NCBI RefSeq assembly: GCF_018614575.1 | Contig: NZ_JAGGOJ010000011.1 | Coordinates: 558,001-622,000 of the forward strand | From: Streptomyces sp. ISL-10 | Lineage (GTDB): Bacteria > Actinomycetota > Actinomycetes > Streptomycetales > Streptomycetaceae | Direction: 5' to 3' | DNA length: 64,000 nucleotides | Part shown: positions 28,320 through 37,681 of the stretch, piece by piece | Position numbering within the stretch: the first letter of the stretch is position 1 | Layout of the letters: every line of letters starts with the position of its first letter | Program-made: the position numbers and the translations under genes | The notes under the pieces: generated by a model | Database searches by the model: none | What the model was told of the DNA's origin: nothing | Seen by the model: only the letters and a program-made list of their open reading frames with translations

Positions 28320-28652
28320 ATGACCATGACCACGAAGGACATCGACGAGAACGTGCGCGCCGAACTGACCCGCCTGCGCGAGAGCATCGACAACATCGAC
28401 GCAGCGGTCGTGCACATGCTCGCCGAACGCTTCAAGTGCACCCAGCAGGTCGGGCACCTCAAGGCCGAGCACCACCTGCCGCCCGCCGACCCGGCCCGCG
28501 AGGCCCGCCAGATCGAGCGGCTGCGCCAGCTCGCGGAGAGCGCGAACCTCGACCCCGCGTTCGCCGAGAAACTGCTCAACTTCATCATCGCCGAGGTGAT
28601 CCGCCACCACGAGACCATCGCAAGCGGACCCCCGCCGGAGAACGAGGAGTAG
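28320..28652 (+). CDS. Chorismate mutase, AroQ type
   Basis: A 110-residue all-helical chorismate mutase that converts chorismate to prephenate for Phe/Tyr synthesis. The first helix LRESIDNIDAAVVHMLAERFKCTQQVGHLK holds the active-site arginine and lysine, and RQIERLRQLAESANLDP follows in the next helix. A single domain without signal peptide indicates the cytoplasmic monofunctional form. It starts five bases after the AraC gene, with a second ATG two codons in. Co-transcription with the regulator may be accidental. Confidence 0.92.
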   Translation: MTMTTKDIDENVRAELTRLRESIDNIDAAVVHMLAERFKCTQQVGHLKAEHHLPPADPAREARQIERLRQLAESANLDPAFAEKLLNFIIAEVIRHHETIASGPPPENEE

Positions 28653-28814
28653 GCCCGGACGCTGCCCGCGGCGCACGCCGACGCCCCGGTGAGCCGCGAA
28701 GCCGACGTCCCGATGTTCCGCGCAGCCGACGCGCGGCGTTAGGCGAGCGTGGCGGACAGTGTGCGCTGACAGCGCAACACACCCCCCTGTGCCGTCCCGG
28801 GGCCATCGGGCAGC

Positions 28815-31313
28815 ATGGCCCCCATGTCCGTACTGAGGCGCGACGAAGCGCAGACCCGAGCCCGGCTGATCGACGTACACCGCTACAGCATCGACCTCGA
28901 TCTGACCACCGGCGAAGAGACCTTCGACTCCCGGACCGTGATCCGGTTCACGGCACGCGCGGCCGGGGACACCTTCGTCGAGCTCAAGCCCGCCGAACTG
29001 CGCTCCCTCACCCTGGACGGACAGTCACTCGACCCCGCCGCGCTCGACGGCAACCGCTACCCGCTGACCGGCCTCACCGCCGGTGACCACGTGCTGCACG
29101 TCGACGCGAGCATGCGCTACTCCCGCACCGGCGAAGGCATGCACCGCTTCACCGACCCGACCGACGGCGAGGATTACGTCTACACCCAGCTGTTCCTGGA
29201 GGACGTCCAGCGGGTCTTCGCCGCCTTCGACCAGCCGGATCTCAAGGCCGTCTTCGCGCTCACCGTCACCGCGCCGCAGGGCTGGACCGTCCTCGGCAAC
29301 AGCATCGCGACCCACGACGGCAACGGCCGCTGGACCTGCGCCCCCACCCCGCTGCTGTCCACCTACCTCGTGGCCGTCGCCGCCGGCCCCTGGCACTCGG
29401 TCCGCACCGAGCACGCCGGGCTGCCCTTCGGCCTCCATGTGCGCCGCTCGCTCGGTGCCCACCTCGACGCCGACGCGGACGAACTGTTCGAGATCACCCG
29501 CCAGTGCTACGACCGGTACCACGAGAAGTTCGAGGAGCCGTACCCCTTCGACTCCTACGACCAGGCCTTCGTGCCCGAGTTCAACGCCGGTGCCATGGAG
29601 AACCCCGGACTCGTCACCTTCCGTGACGAATTCGTCTACCGCTCCGCCGTCACCGACACCCAGCGCCAGACCCGCGCCATGGTCATCGCCCACGAGATGG
29701 CGCACATGTGGTTCGGCGACCTCGTCACCCTCAAGTGGTGGGACGACATCTGGCTGAACGAGTCGTTCGCCGAGTACATGGGTTACCAGACGCTCACCGA
29801 GGCCACCCGCTTCACCGACACCTGGGTCGACTTCGGCATCACCCGCAAGGCGTGGGGCTACGACGCCGACCAGCGGCCCTCCACCCACCCCGTCGCCCCC
29901 GACCCGGACGCCGTGCCCGACACCGCGTCCGCGATGCTCAACTTCGACGGCATCTCCTACGCCAAGGGCGCATCCGCCCTGCGCCAGCTCGTGACCTGGC
30001 TGGGGGAGAAGGACTTCCTCGCCGGCATCAACATCCACTTCGCCCGGCACAAGTTCTCCAACGCCACCCTCGCCGACTTCATCGACTCTCTCGCGGAGGC
30101 CACCGACCGGGACGTGCACACCTGGGCGGGCCAATGGCTGCGCACCACCGGCGTCGACACCCTCACCCCGACCGTCACCGAGACCGCCGGCGGCTGGAGG
30201 CTCGGCATCGAGCACGACGGCAGCCGCCCCCACCGCATCGCCGTCGGCGCCTTCGACACCGACCCGATCGAACCGGGCCGCCTGGTCCTGCGCCACCGCA
30301 TGGACGTGGACGTGCCGCTCACCGAGCACGAGGTCCATCCGGGCCGCCGCCCCGCGCTCGTCGTCCTCAACGACGGCGACACCACCTACGCCAAGGTCCG
30401 CCTCGACACCGAGTCCTGGGCCACCGCACTCGGCTCCCTCTCCGGCATCCCCGACCCGCTCACCCGCGCCGTCGTGTGGAACGCCGCCCGCGACATGGTC
30501 CGCGACGGCGAACTGGCCCCCACCGCCTACCTCCAGGCCGCCCGCGCGCACCTGCCCCGGGAGACCGACCTCGCCGTCGTCCAGGGAGTCCTCGCCTTCG
30601 CGTCCGGACCGATCGCCGACTGCTACCTGCCCGCGGAGCAGCGCCCCGCCGCCCTCGCCACGCTCACCGACACCTGCCGCGCCGTGCTGCGCCACACGGA
30701 GGACGGCAGCGACCCGGGCCTGCGACTGACCGCGGTCCGCCACTTCATCGACGCGGCCTCCCAGCCCGCGTCCATCCAGGAGTGGCTCGCCGACGACAGC
30801 GTCCCCGGCGGGCCCGAACTCGACCCCGAGCTGCGCTGGCGCATCCTCACGCGCCTCGCCGTCCTCGGCGCGGTCGGCGAGAAGGAGATCGCGGCCGAAC
30901 TCGACCGCGACCCGAGCGCAACCGGCCAGGAGGGCGCGGCCCGCTGCCGCGCCGCCCTGCCGACACCGGAGGCCAAGGCGGAGGCCTGGTCCCGGCTCTT
31001 CGAGACGGACGACCTGTCCAACTACCTGTTCACGGCGACGGCCCAGGGCTTCTGGCAGCCCGAACAGGCGGCGCTGGTACGGGAGTACGTCCCCCGCTAC
31101 TACCCCGACGCGGTCGCTGTCGCGGCCCGCCGCGGCCCGGCGATCGCAGAGGCCGCCGGCCGGTACGCCTTCCCGCTCCACGCGGTCGACGCGGAGGCGC
31201 TGCGACTGGGCGAGGACTGCCTGCGCGAGGCCGCACCGATCCCGGCACTGCGCCGCAAGCTGGCGGACCAACTGGACGACCTCCGAAGGGCCCTGCACAT
31301 CCGCGGCGCCTGA
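28815..31313 (+). CDS. pepN: Aminopeptidase N (M1 family)
   Basis: An 832-residue zinc aminopeptidase of the M1 family. The substrate-binding GAMENPG motif is near residue 259, and the zinc site HEMAHMWFGDLVTLKWWDD with a following NESFAEY supplies two histidines (about 293 and 297) and a glutamate (about 316). An N-terminal beta domain and a C-terminal helical domain complete the normal length. It removes N-terminal residues from peptides in the cytoplasm. ATG at 28824, three codons on, is an alternative start. It is a single gene. Confidence 0.94.
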   Translation: MAPMSVLRRDEAQTRARLIDVHRYSIDLDLTTGEETFDSRTVIRFTARAAGDTFVELKPAELRSLTLDGQSLDPAALDGNRYPLTGLTAGDHVLHVDASMRYSRTGEGMHRFTDPTDGEDYVYTQLFLEDVQRVFAAFDQPDLKAVFALTVTAPQGWTVLGNSIATHDGNGRWTCAPTPLLSTYLVAVAAGPWHSVRTEHAGLPFGLHVRRSLGAHLDADADELFEITRQCYDRYHEKFEEPYPFDSYDQAFVPEFNAGAMENPGLVTFRDEFVYRSAVTDTQRQTRAMVIAHEMAHMWFGDLVTLKWWDDIWLNESFAEYMGYQTLTEATRFTDTWVDFGITRKAWGYDADQRPSTHPVAPDPDAVPDTASAMLNFDGISYAKGASALRQLVTWLGEKDFLAGINIHFARHKFSNATLADFIDSLAEATDRDVHTWAGQWLRTTGVDTLTPTVTETAGGWRLGIEHDGSRPHRIAVGAFDTDPIEPGRLVLRHRMDVDVPLTEHEVHPGRRPALVVLNDGDTTYAKVRLDTESWATALGSLSGIPDPLTRAVVWNAARDMVRDGELAPTAYLQAARAHLPRETDLAVVQGVLAFASGPIADCYLPAEQRPAALATLTDTCRAVLRHTEDGSDPGLRLTAVRHFIDAASQPASIQEWLADDSVPGGPELDPELRWRILTRLAVLGAVGEKEIAAELDRDPSATGQEGAARCRAALPTPEAKAEAWSRLFETDDLSNYLFTATAQGFWQPEQAALVREYVPRYYPDAVAVAARRGPAIAEAAGRYAFPLHAVDAEALRLGEDCLREAAPIPALRRKLADQLDDLRRALHIRGA

Positions 31314-32103
31314 CACCCGGGGGCCGGGGGGCGTGTGCCCTCCGCCCCGCCGGTGCCCCGCCCCAATCCCCGGCGGGCCGGCTGTGGCCCGCGGGTCTGG
31401 AGGTGCCCGGCGGGCTGGAGGTGCCCGGCCGGGCCGGATGTGTGCCGACGGGCCGGTACCCGGCCGTGGCCGGATGGGCCCGCAGGGCTGATGACCCCGG
31501 CGGGGGCTGGACGCACTCCGGTTGGGCGTCGGCGGGGCCGGTGTGCCGAGCCCCGCCCCTCAGTCGCCGGCCGGCCTGGAGGCTTGCCCGGCGGGCTGGC
31601 TGGGCTCCCGGCTCCGGGCTGGATGTGCACCTCTGCGAGGCTGATGGCCACGGCGGGGCTGGATGTCTGGCGGGAGCCAAATGTGTCTCCCGGTTGGGCG
31701 CCGGCGGGGCGCGGTGTGCCCGCCCCCCGTCGGGGCTCCGCCCGGAATCCCGCGCCGCGCCTCAATCGCCGGCGGGGCCGGAAGTGCCTGAGCGAGGCCG
31801 GATGTGCCCGGCGGGGCTGATTGAGTCCGGGCGTAGCCGGAGAAGACCGGACCGGCAGCCGGAGCGTTCCGCGCAGCGGCGAACCAGTCCGTCCGGCGCT
31901 TGAGGACACTCCTCGCACGCGAGGTCCCCCAGCCTCCCGCCGTACCGGGGCCGGGGCTTGCCCCTGTTCCGGGAAGGGGCGGGTAGGGGGAAAGCGCCCC
32001 ACCCCGCAGCCCGGCCCCCCACCCAATACCCCTTCCGTTCCGGATCGTTGAGCCTCCCGGGCGCACCGCGCCCACCGCCGCGATCCGTCACGAAGGACTC
32101 CGC
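31314..32103. repeat. 790-bp gene-free mosaic of intergenic repeats
   Basis: No coding frame is credible here. The stretch holds G-rich short repeats of the form GGCTGGAGGTGCCCGGC and several copies, in both directions, of an element around GTCCGGCGMTTGAGGAC: a good forward copy at 31890-31909 followed by TTCCGGGAAGGGGCGGG (31967-31983), a reverse copy at 31759-31773, and weaker ones near 31371, 31555 and 31815. The forward copy matches that at 5047-5123. Confidence 0.6.
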
Positions 32104-33477
32104 ATGCCCACGCCGCCGCCACCGCCCCTCGCAGGCGGCCCCACCGGCCCCGATGCCCTGCGGCCACTGGTCCGCGTCGTGCTCGGCGCTCTCCAGGAGG
32201 GTGCCGAGGCGCGCGGCGGCCCCCTGCCCGGCGGCGGACCGGACGCCGTCGCCGCACGGATGCGCGACGCCCTCGGCGACCCCCTCCCCGATCAGGGCCG
32301 CGGCCCCGAAGAGGCCCTCCACACCCTCGTCCGCGCCGTCGCCCTGGGCTCGGCCGACCCCGCCGATCCCCTGTGCGCTGCCCACCTCCACACCCCGCCC
32401 CTCGCACTCGCCGTCGCCGCCGACCTCGCCGCCTCCGCGCTGAACCCGTCGATGGACTCCTGGGACCAGGCCCCGGCCGCCTCCGCGCTCGAAGCAGCCC
32501 TCACCCGGGCCCTGGCCACCGAGGTCTACCCGCGCGCTCCCGCCCCCGCCGCCCTCGTCACCACCGGCGGCACCGAGTCCAACCAGCTCGCCCTCCTCCT
32601 CGCCCGCGAACGCCACAGCCCCGCGGTCCAGGTCCTCTGCGCCGACTCCGCACACCACTCCGTGCGCCGCGCCGCCTGGCTGCTGGGGCTGCCCGACCCC
32701 GTCACCGTCCCGGTCCACGACATCGCCGCCGTGAACGACGCCCTCACAAAGCTGCCCGGCCCCGTGCTCGTCGTCGCCACCGCCGGCACCACCGACACCG
32801 GCCGCATCGACCCGCTCGCTGCGATCGCCGAGGTCGCCGGGCATCACGGCGCCGAACTCCACGTCGACGCCGCGTACGGTGGCCCGCTCCTCTTCAGCCG
32901 CGCACGAAAAAGCCTCCTCGCGGGCTTGGACCGCGCCCACTCCGTCACCCTCGACCTGCACAAACTCGGCTGGCAGCCCATCGCGGCCGGACTCCTCGCC
33001 GTGGCCGACACGACCCGCCTCGCGCCCCTCGCACACACCGCCGAATACCTCAACGCCGAGGACGACACCGACGCCGGACTGCCCGACCTCCTCGGCCGCT
33101 CCCTGCGCACCACCCGCCGCCCCGACGTCCTCAAGATCGCCGCCACCCTCAGGGCCCTCGGGCGCACCGGACTCGGCGCACTGGTGGACCAGGTCTGCGC
33201 CGCCGCACAGGACCTCGCCGACCTCATCGAGAAGCACCCCGGACTGGAGCTGTACGAACGTCCCACCCTGTCGACCGTCCTGTTCCGCCCCACCGGCGCC
33301 ACCGACGAGCGGACCGCCGGCATCCGCCGCACCCTCCTCACCGGCGGCCACGCCGTCCTCGGCCGGGCCCGCGCCGACGGCCGCATCTGGCTCAAGGCGA
33401 CCCTGCTCAACCCGCACGCCACCCCCGACCATCTGCACGCCCTGATCGCACTCGTGGAAGGCAGCACCCCCCGATGA
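32104..33477 (+). CDS. PLP-dependent group II decarboxylase (DesA-like)
   Basis: A 457-residue pyridoxal-phosphate decarboxylase of the aromatic-amino-acid/diaminobutyrate/lysine class. TTGGTESN binds the phosphate, HVDAAYGG holds the pyridine-ring aspartate, and K287 in DLHKLGWQP forms the Schiff base. The next gene, overlapping by four bases (ATGA), is a lysine/ornithine-type N-hydroxylase. This pair is what starts hydroxamate siderophore synthesis of the desferrioxamine type (lysine to cadaverine to N-hydroxycadaverine). The acyltransferase and NIS synthetase genes (desC, desD) are not in the window. Lysine as substrate is inferred. Confidence 0.83.
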   Translation: MPTPPPPPLAGGPTGPDALRPLVRVVLGALQEGAEARGGPLPGGGPDAVAARMRDALGDPLPDQGRGPEEALHTLVRAVALGSADPADPLCAAHLHTPPLALAVAADLAASALNPSMDSWDQAPAASALEAALTRALATEVYPRAPAPAALVTTGGTESNQLALLLARERHSPAVQVLCADSAHHSVRRAAWLLGLPDPVTVPVHDIAAVNDALTKLPGPVLVVATAGTTDTGRIDPLAAIAEVAGHHGAELHVDAAYGGPLLFSRARKSLLAGLDRAHSVTLDLHKLGWQPIAAGLLAVADTTRLAPLAHTAEYLNAEDDTDAGLPDLLGRSLRTTRRPDVLKIAATLRALGRTGLGALVDQVCAAAQDLADLIEKHPGLELYERPTLSTVLFRPTGATDERTAGIRRTLLTGGHAVLGRARADGRIWLKATLLNPHATPDHLHALIALVEGSTPR

Positions 33478-34907
33478 CCGCCACGCCCGCTACCGAGGCC
33501 GCCCCGGCGGCGGCCACCCTCGACCGCCCCCACGACCTGGTGGGCATCGGCATCGGCCCGTTCAACCTCTCCCTCGCCGCGCTCGCCCACGGCGTACCGG
33601 GCGGCCTCGCGACCGCGTTCTACGAGCAGCGGCCCACCTTCCGCTGGCACCCCGGTCTGCTCATCGAGGGCGCCACCCTCCAGGTCCCGTTCCTCGCCGA
33701 CCTCGTCACCCTCACCGACCCCGCGAGCCCCTGGTCATTCCTCAGCTACCTGCGCGCACGGGAACGGCTCTACCCCTTCTACTTCGCCGAGACGTTCCAC
33801 ATCCAGCGCGCCGAGTACGACGCGTACTGCCGCTGGGTCGGCGAGAACCTCCCCGGACTCCACTTCGGCCACCAGGTCGACGCCGTCCGCTGGAACCCCG
33901 AACGCGACCTGTTCGAAGTCGACTTCACCCAGCTCGACGCCGACGGCGAGGCCGAGGCCCTCGGCCGCGCGTACACCCGCAGCATCGCCCTCGGCATCGG
34001 CACCGAACCGTACGTCCCCGAACCGCTGCGCCCCCTCGCCGACGCACCGGGCGTGCCCGTCGTCCACTCCGCCGACTACCTCGACCACCGCGACGCCCTG
34101 CTCGCCGCCGAACACGTCACCGTCATCGGCTCCGGCCAGTCCGGAGCCGAGGTCTTCCTCGACCTGCTCCGTGCCAGACCGGCCGGAGCCGAGAGGATCC
34201 ACTGGCTGGCCCGCACCGGATCGTTCGCGCCGATGGAGTACTCCAAGCTCGGCCTCGAACACTTCACCCCCGACTACACGCGCTACTTCCACGCCCTGCC
34301 CGAACCGGTGCGCAACGACCTCCTGCCCCGGCAGTGGCAGCTCCACAAGGGCATCGACGCCGACACCATCGCCGCCATCCACCAGGAGCTCTACCGCCGC
34401 ACCCTGCACGGCGGCTGGCCCGACGCCGTCCTCACCCCCGGCGTCACCGTCCGCACCGCCGGCCGCGTGGCCACCACCAAGGTCGAACTGCACCTGGAGC
34501 ACAGCCGGCAAGGCACCCGCTCCCGGCTCACAACCGACGCCGTCGTCCTCGCCACCGGGTACCGCGAGCGCCCGCTCGGCCACCTGCTCGCCGGCATCGA
34601 CCCGTACATGCGCCTCGACAGCCAAGGCCGACCCGTCGTCGACGAACAGTTCCGGCTGAACCTCGACCCCTGCGTCACCGGCACCGTCTACGTACAGAAC
34701 GCCGAACGCCACACCCACGGCGTCGGCGCCCCCGACCTCGGCCTCGCGGCCTGGCGCAGCGCCTCCATCCTCAACTCGCTCACCGGCAAGGAGCCCTACC
34801 CCCTGCCCCGCCGCACCGCCTTCACCAGCTTCGGCCTCGAACGGCGCGAGGCGCCCGCCGTCCCCGGGCAGCAGCCGAAGCCGACCCCCTTGACCCAGGC
34901 GCGCTGA
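33474..34907 (+). CDS. Lysine/ornithine-type N-monooxygenase (DesB-like)
   Basis: A 477-residue flavin N-hydroxylating monooxygenase of the IucD/SidA/DesB family. The FAD motif is GIGIGPFNLSLAAL near the N-terminus, with FRWHPGLL and LQVPFLADLVTL after it; the NADPH motif is GSGQSGAE and the ATGYRER box is present. It adds oxygen to a terminal amino group of a diamine or diamino acid. The ATGA overlap with the decarboxylase gene indicates that the diamine made there is the substrate. Convergent with the nucleotidase gene. Confidence 0.86.
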   Translation: MTATPATEAAPAAATLDRPHDLVGIGIGPFNLSLAALAHGVPGGLATAFYEQRPTFRWHPGLLIEGATLQVPFLADLVTLTDPASPWSFLSYLRARERLYPFYFAETFHIQRAEYDAYCRWVGENLPGLHFGHQVDAVRWNPERDLFEVDFTQLDADGEAEALGRAYTRSIALGIGTEPYVPEPLRPLADAPGVPVVHSADYLDHRDALLAAEHVTVIGSGQSGAEVFLDLLRARPAGAERIHWLARTGSFAPMEYSKLGLEHFTPDYTRYFHALPEPVRNDLLPRQWQLHKGIDADTIAAIHQELYRRTLHGGWPDAVLTPGVTVRTAGRVATTKVELHLEHSRQGTRSRLTTDAVVLATGYRERPLGHLLAGIDPYMRLDSQGRPVVDEQFRLNLDPCVTGTVYVQNAERHTHGVGAPDLGLAAWRSASILNSLTGKEPYPLPRRTAFTSFGLERREAPAVPGQQPKPTPLTQAR

Positions 34908-34927
34908 GCGCCTCGCGGACCCCGCGT

Positions 34928-36739
34928 CTAGAAGACCGGCGTGCCCTCGCGCGTCAGCTTCCAGCCCACCGAGGCGAACGACGCCGGGTCGACCGTGCCC
35001 TTCGCCTGCACCCAGGAGATGATCGTGTTCCTGATCTCCTCCGAGTTCGCCCACAGCTGCTGGGCACGGGCGATGTGAGGGAAGTTGCCGCCGCCGCTCG
35101 CCCGGTAGTTGTTCACGGCCAGCACGAACTGCGCCGCCGGATCGACCGCCCTGCCCTCGAAGGACAGGTTCACGATCCGCGAACCGGCCGGCTTCGCGAT
35201 GTCGATCTCGTACATCAGACCCGACACGGCGTCATAGTTGTAGTCGGGAATGCCGTCCGCGTTCGTCAACCTCGACGTGTCGACCGGAGCCCCCGCGGGC
35301 GTCCGCACGTAGTAGCGCGCCGAGAACTCCAGGTACTCCTTCAGCTGCGACCCCGTCACCAGCCGTGCCTCCAGCGTGTTCTCGAACGGGTACAGCCCGG
35401 CGGCGTCCCTGATCGTCACCTCGCCGGCCGGAATGGCAGCCGTACGGGAGAAGCACGAGGCCTGCGAGAGCACCGGCAGCGTCGCCCACTGACCCCCCGC
35501 CAGCGCAGCCTTCACCGTCTCCGTCTGCACCTGGTTGATCAGGTCGATGATCGGCTCGTCCTTCCACGGCGCGTCGGCCGTGGACATCGAGGCCGTGGAC
35601 GTGCCGATGACCTGATTGACGTACGCGACCACCTTCTTGTGCTCGTCACCCAGCAGCCGGGTGATCTCCTCGTCCTCGGCGACCGTGTTCGAATTCAGGA
35701 CCTGCGCCGCGACCTTCTCGACACTCCAACGGCCTCTCTCCCACACCAGGTCGAAGTCGAACAGAGTCAGCCGCTGACCCCACTTCAGCGGCTCCGAGAG
35801 CACAACCTGCTTCCCGGTCTCCTTGTTAGTGACGAAATGCTCCGCGATCTCCGTGTGCGCATGACCGACCAGGATCGCGTCGATGCCCGGCACCTGCTCG
35901 GCGACCAGACCCGCGGCGTTCTCGATGTACGGCACCTGATCCCCGTACGAGGAAGTGCCGCTGGACCCCGAATGCGCGGACACGATCACGACATCCGCAC
36001 CCATCGACCGCAGCTTCGGCACCCACTTCGCCGCCTGCTCCTCCAGACCCGGGAACACCATCCTCCCGCTGACATTCTGCTTGTCCCAGATGGCGATGCC
36101 CGGGTTCGTCAGACCGAGCACCGCGACACGCACATCGCGGCCGTACGGCGTGCGCAGCCGGTGCATGCTGTACGGGGCGAACGCCGGACACAGCGTCCTC
36201 GCGTCCAGCGCGTTCGCACCGAGCAGCGGGAAGTCGCACTGCTCCTCGAACTTCCGCAGCACCGGGATGCCGTAATTGAACTCGTGGTTGCCGAGCGCCG
36301 CCGCGTCGTAGCCGATGGCGTTCATCGCCTGCGCCATCGGATGGACCGGGCCGCGCTCGGCGGTGATCGGGTCGACCTTCGCGTAGTAGTACGACAGCTG
36401 GGTGCCCTGGATCGTGTCGCCCGCGTCTATCAGGAGCGTGTTGCCGCGCCCCTTCTCCTCGCGGACGCGATTCACCAGCGTCGAGATCTTCGCCAGGCCC
36501 ACGTCGTTGTGCGCCTTGTCGTCGAACTCCTTGTCGGTGAAGTAGTCCCAGTTGAAGACGTTGCCGTGCAGATCCGTCGTCCCCATGACGGTGAACGCAT
36601 ACCGCTTCGGCGGACGTCCGTGGCCGTGCCCCCGCTCCGGCTCCGCGGCCGCGGCGGGCGCCACCGCACTGCCGGCGATCGCCACACCGGCCCCGGCGGC
36701 GGCCGACCGCTCCAGGAACGTCCTACGGTTCAACGGCAT
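34928..36739 (-). CDS. Tat-exported 5'-nucleotidase family phosphatase
   Basis: A 603-residue bifunctional metallophosphatase/5'-nucleotidase. A twin-arginine signal is seen at the start (NRRTFLERSAAAGAGVAIAG, residues 4-23), so it is folded before export. Metal-binding motifs are TTDLHGN, DAGDTIQGT, GNHEFNYG and GHAHTE, followed by the C-terminal nucleotide-binding domain (YPFENTLEA, NNYRASGGGNF). It releases phosphate from extracellular nucleotides or cyclic nucleotides. The ATG has a GGGAG site. It is divergent from the SIMPL gene across 94 bases. Confidence 0.9.
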   Translation of the reverse strand: MPLNRRTFLERSAAAGAGVAIAGSAVAPAAAAEPERGHGHGRPPKRYAFTVMGTTDLHGNVFNWDYFTDKEFDDKAHNDVGLAKISTLVNRVREEKGRGNTLLIDAGDTIQGTQLSYYYAKVDPITAERGPVHPMAQAMNAIGYDAAALGNHEFNYGIPVLRKFEEQCDFPLLGANALDARTLCPAFAPYSMHRLRTPYGRDVRVAVLGLTNPGIAIWDKQNVSGRMVFPGLEEQAAKWVPKLRSMGADVVIVSAHSGSSGTSSYGDQVPYIENAAGLVAEQVPGIDAILVGHAHTEIAEHFVTNKETGKQVVLSEPLKWGQRLTLFDFDLVWERGRWSVEKVAAQVLNSNTVAEDEEITRLLGDEHKKVVAYVNQVIGTSTASMSTADAPWKDEPIIDLINQVQTETVKAALAGGQWATLPVLSQASCFSRTAAIPAGEVTIRDAAGLYPFENTLEARLVTGSQLKEYLEFSARYYVRTPAGAPVDTSRLTNADGIPDYNYDAVSGLMYEIDIAKPAGSRIVNLSFEGRAVDPAAQFVLAVNNYRASGGGNFPHIARAQQLWANSEEIRNTIISWVQAKGTVDPASFASVGWKLTREGTPVF

Positions 36740-36833
36740 TTCGTCTCCCTCGATCATGTGCACAACGCGCGTAGATTCTGGCGTAGGACGACCCCGTGCG
36801 AAAGGCTTCGACCACAACAGTGAGGGAGACCGC

Positions 36834-37553
36834 ATGACCGGCGACACCGCAGTCCCGTACGGAACACCCGAGGCCCCCAGAGTCGCCGTACGCGGCGAAG
36901 CCCAACTCGAACACGACCCCGAGATCGCCAGGATCGGCATCCAAGTCAGTGCACGCGGCAAGGACCGGCGCACAGCCCTGGAGGACCTCACCCGGCGCAA
37001 CAACGCCGTACTGGACCTCATCAAGTCCTACGGAGACGCCGTGGAGAAACTGGCGACCGGCGCCTTCTCCATCAGCCCGGAGCTCACCCAGCACAGCCGA
37101 GGCGAACGCGTCCGCGCCTACCACGGCGGCGTGTACATCACCGCCGAACTCACCGACTTCACCGCCCTCGGTGAACTCACCACCCGCCTCGCCGACCTCG
37201 AACTCACCCGCGTCAGCGGCCCCTGGTGGTCACTGCGCCCCGACTCACCCGCCCACGGCGAGGCCCGCCGCGAGGCCGTACGAGACGCCGTACGGCGCGC
37301 CCGGGAATACGCCGAGGCACTCGGCAGCCGGCTCACCGCACTCCTGGAACTCGCCGACATCGGCGCCGAAAACGTCTCACCCTACGGAATGCCGGCGGCG
37401 CCCGGCGGAATGCGGGCCGCCGCATTCGGCGTCGCACAGACCGAAACGGCGCCCCCGCTCGACCTGGAGCCGCAGCGCCAGACGGTGACCGCACAGGTGA
37501 ACGCCCGTTTCACGATGACACCGCCGGAGCTCCAGGCGCCCACACTTTCATGA
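36834..37553 (+). CDS. SIMPL-domain (DUF541) protein
   Basis: A 239-residue SIMPL-domain protein. Seen are VAVRGEAQLEHDPEIARIGIQVSARGKDR at the start, repeated beta-alpha units, and the late segment AREYAEALGSRLTALLELAD typical of the family. Unlike many members it has no signal peptide, so it is probably cytoplasmic. The family has no defined biochemical role. A GAGGGAG ribosome site precedes the ATG. It is divergent from the nucleotidase gene. Confidence 0.83.
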   Translation: MTGDTAVPYGTPEAPRVAVRGEAQLEHDPEIARIGIQVSARGKDRRTALEDLTRRNNAVLDLIKSYGDAVEKLATGAFSISPELTQHSRGERVRAYHGGVYITAELTDFTALGELTTRLADLELTRVSGPWWSLRPDSPAHGEARREAVRDAVRRAREYAEALGSRLTALLELADIGAENVSPYGMPAAPGGMRAAAFGVAQTETAPPLDLEPQRQTVTAQVNARFTMTPPELQAPTLS

Positions 37554-37669
37554 AATGGCGAGCGCTCATCGGAGCACCCCTGCGCACAATTCAACACTTG
37601 TCAATAACCCTTCACGCAAAGGTCGTTGAGTAGTCATGCCCGGCCAATTCTCTACCGGTCGGTAAGGCC

Positions 37670-37675
37670 TAGGCT
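37670..37675 (+). promoter_or_regulatory. Candidate -10 box of pyk
   Basis: TAGGCT, a common Streptomyces -10 hexamer, ends six bases before the pyk ATG. With normal spacing the transcript would start at or next to the ATG, so pyk would be leaderless, and no ribosome site is seen. No good -35 box is visible. Confidence 0.45.
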
Positions 37676-37681
37676 CGAACC

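Noticed and set aside
29025-31316. 763-codon open frame on the minus strand opposite aminopeptidase N
   Set aside because: High GC opens long frames antisense to real genes; the translation is Gly/Val/Arg-rich with no family-like block, while the plus strand encodes a complete M1 peptidase.
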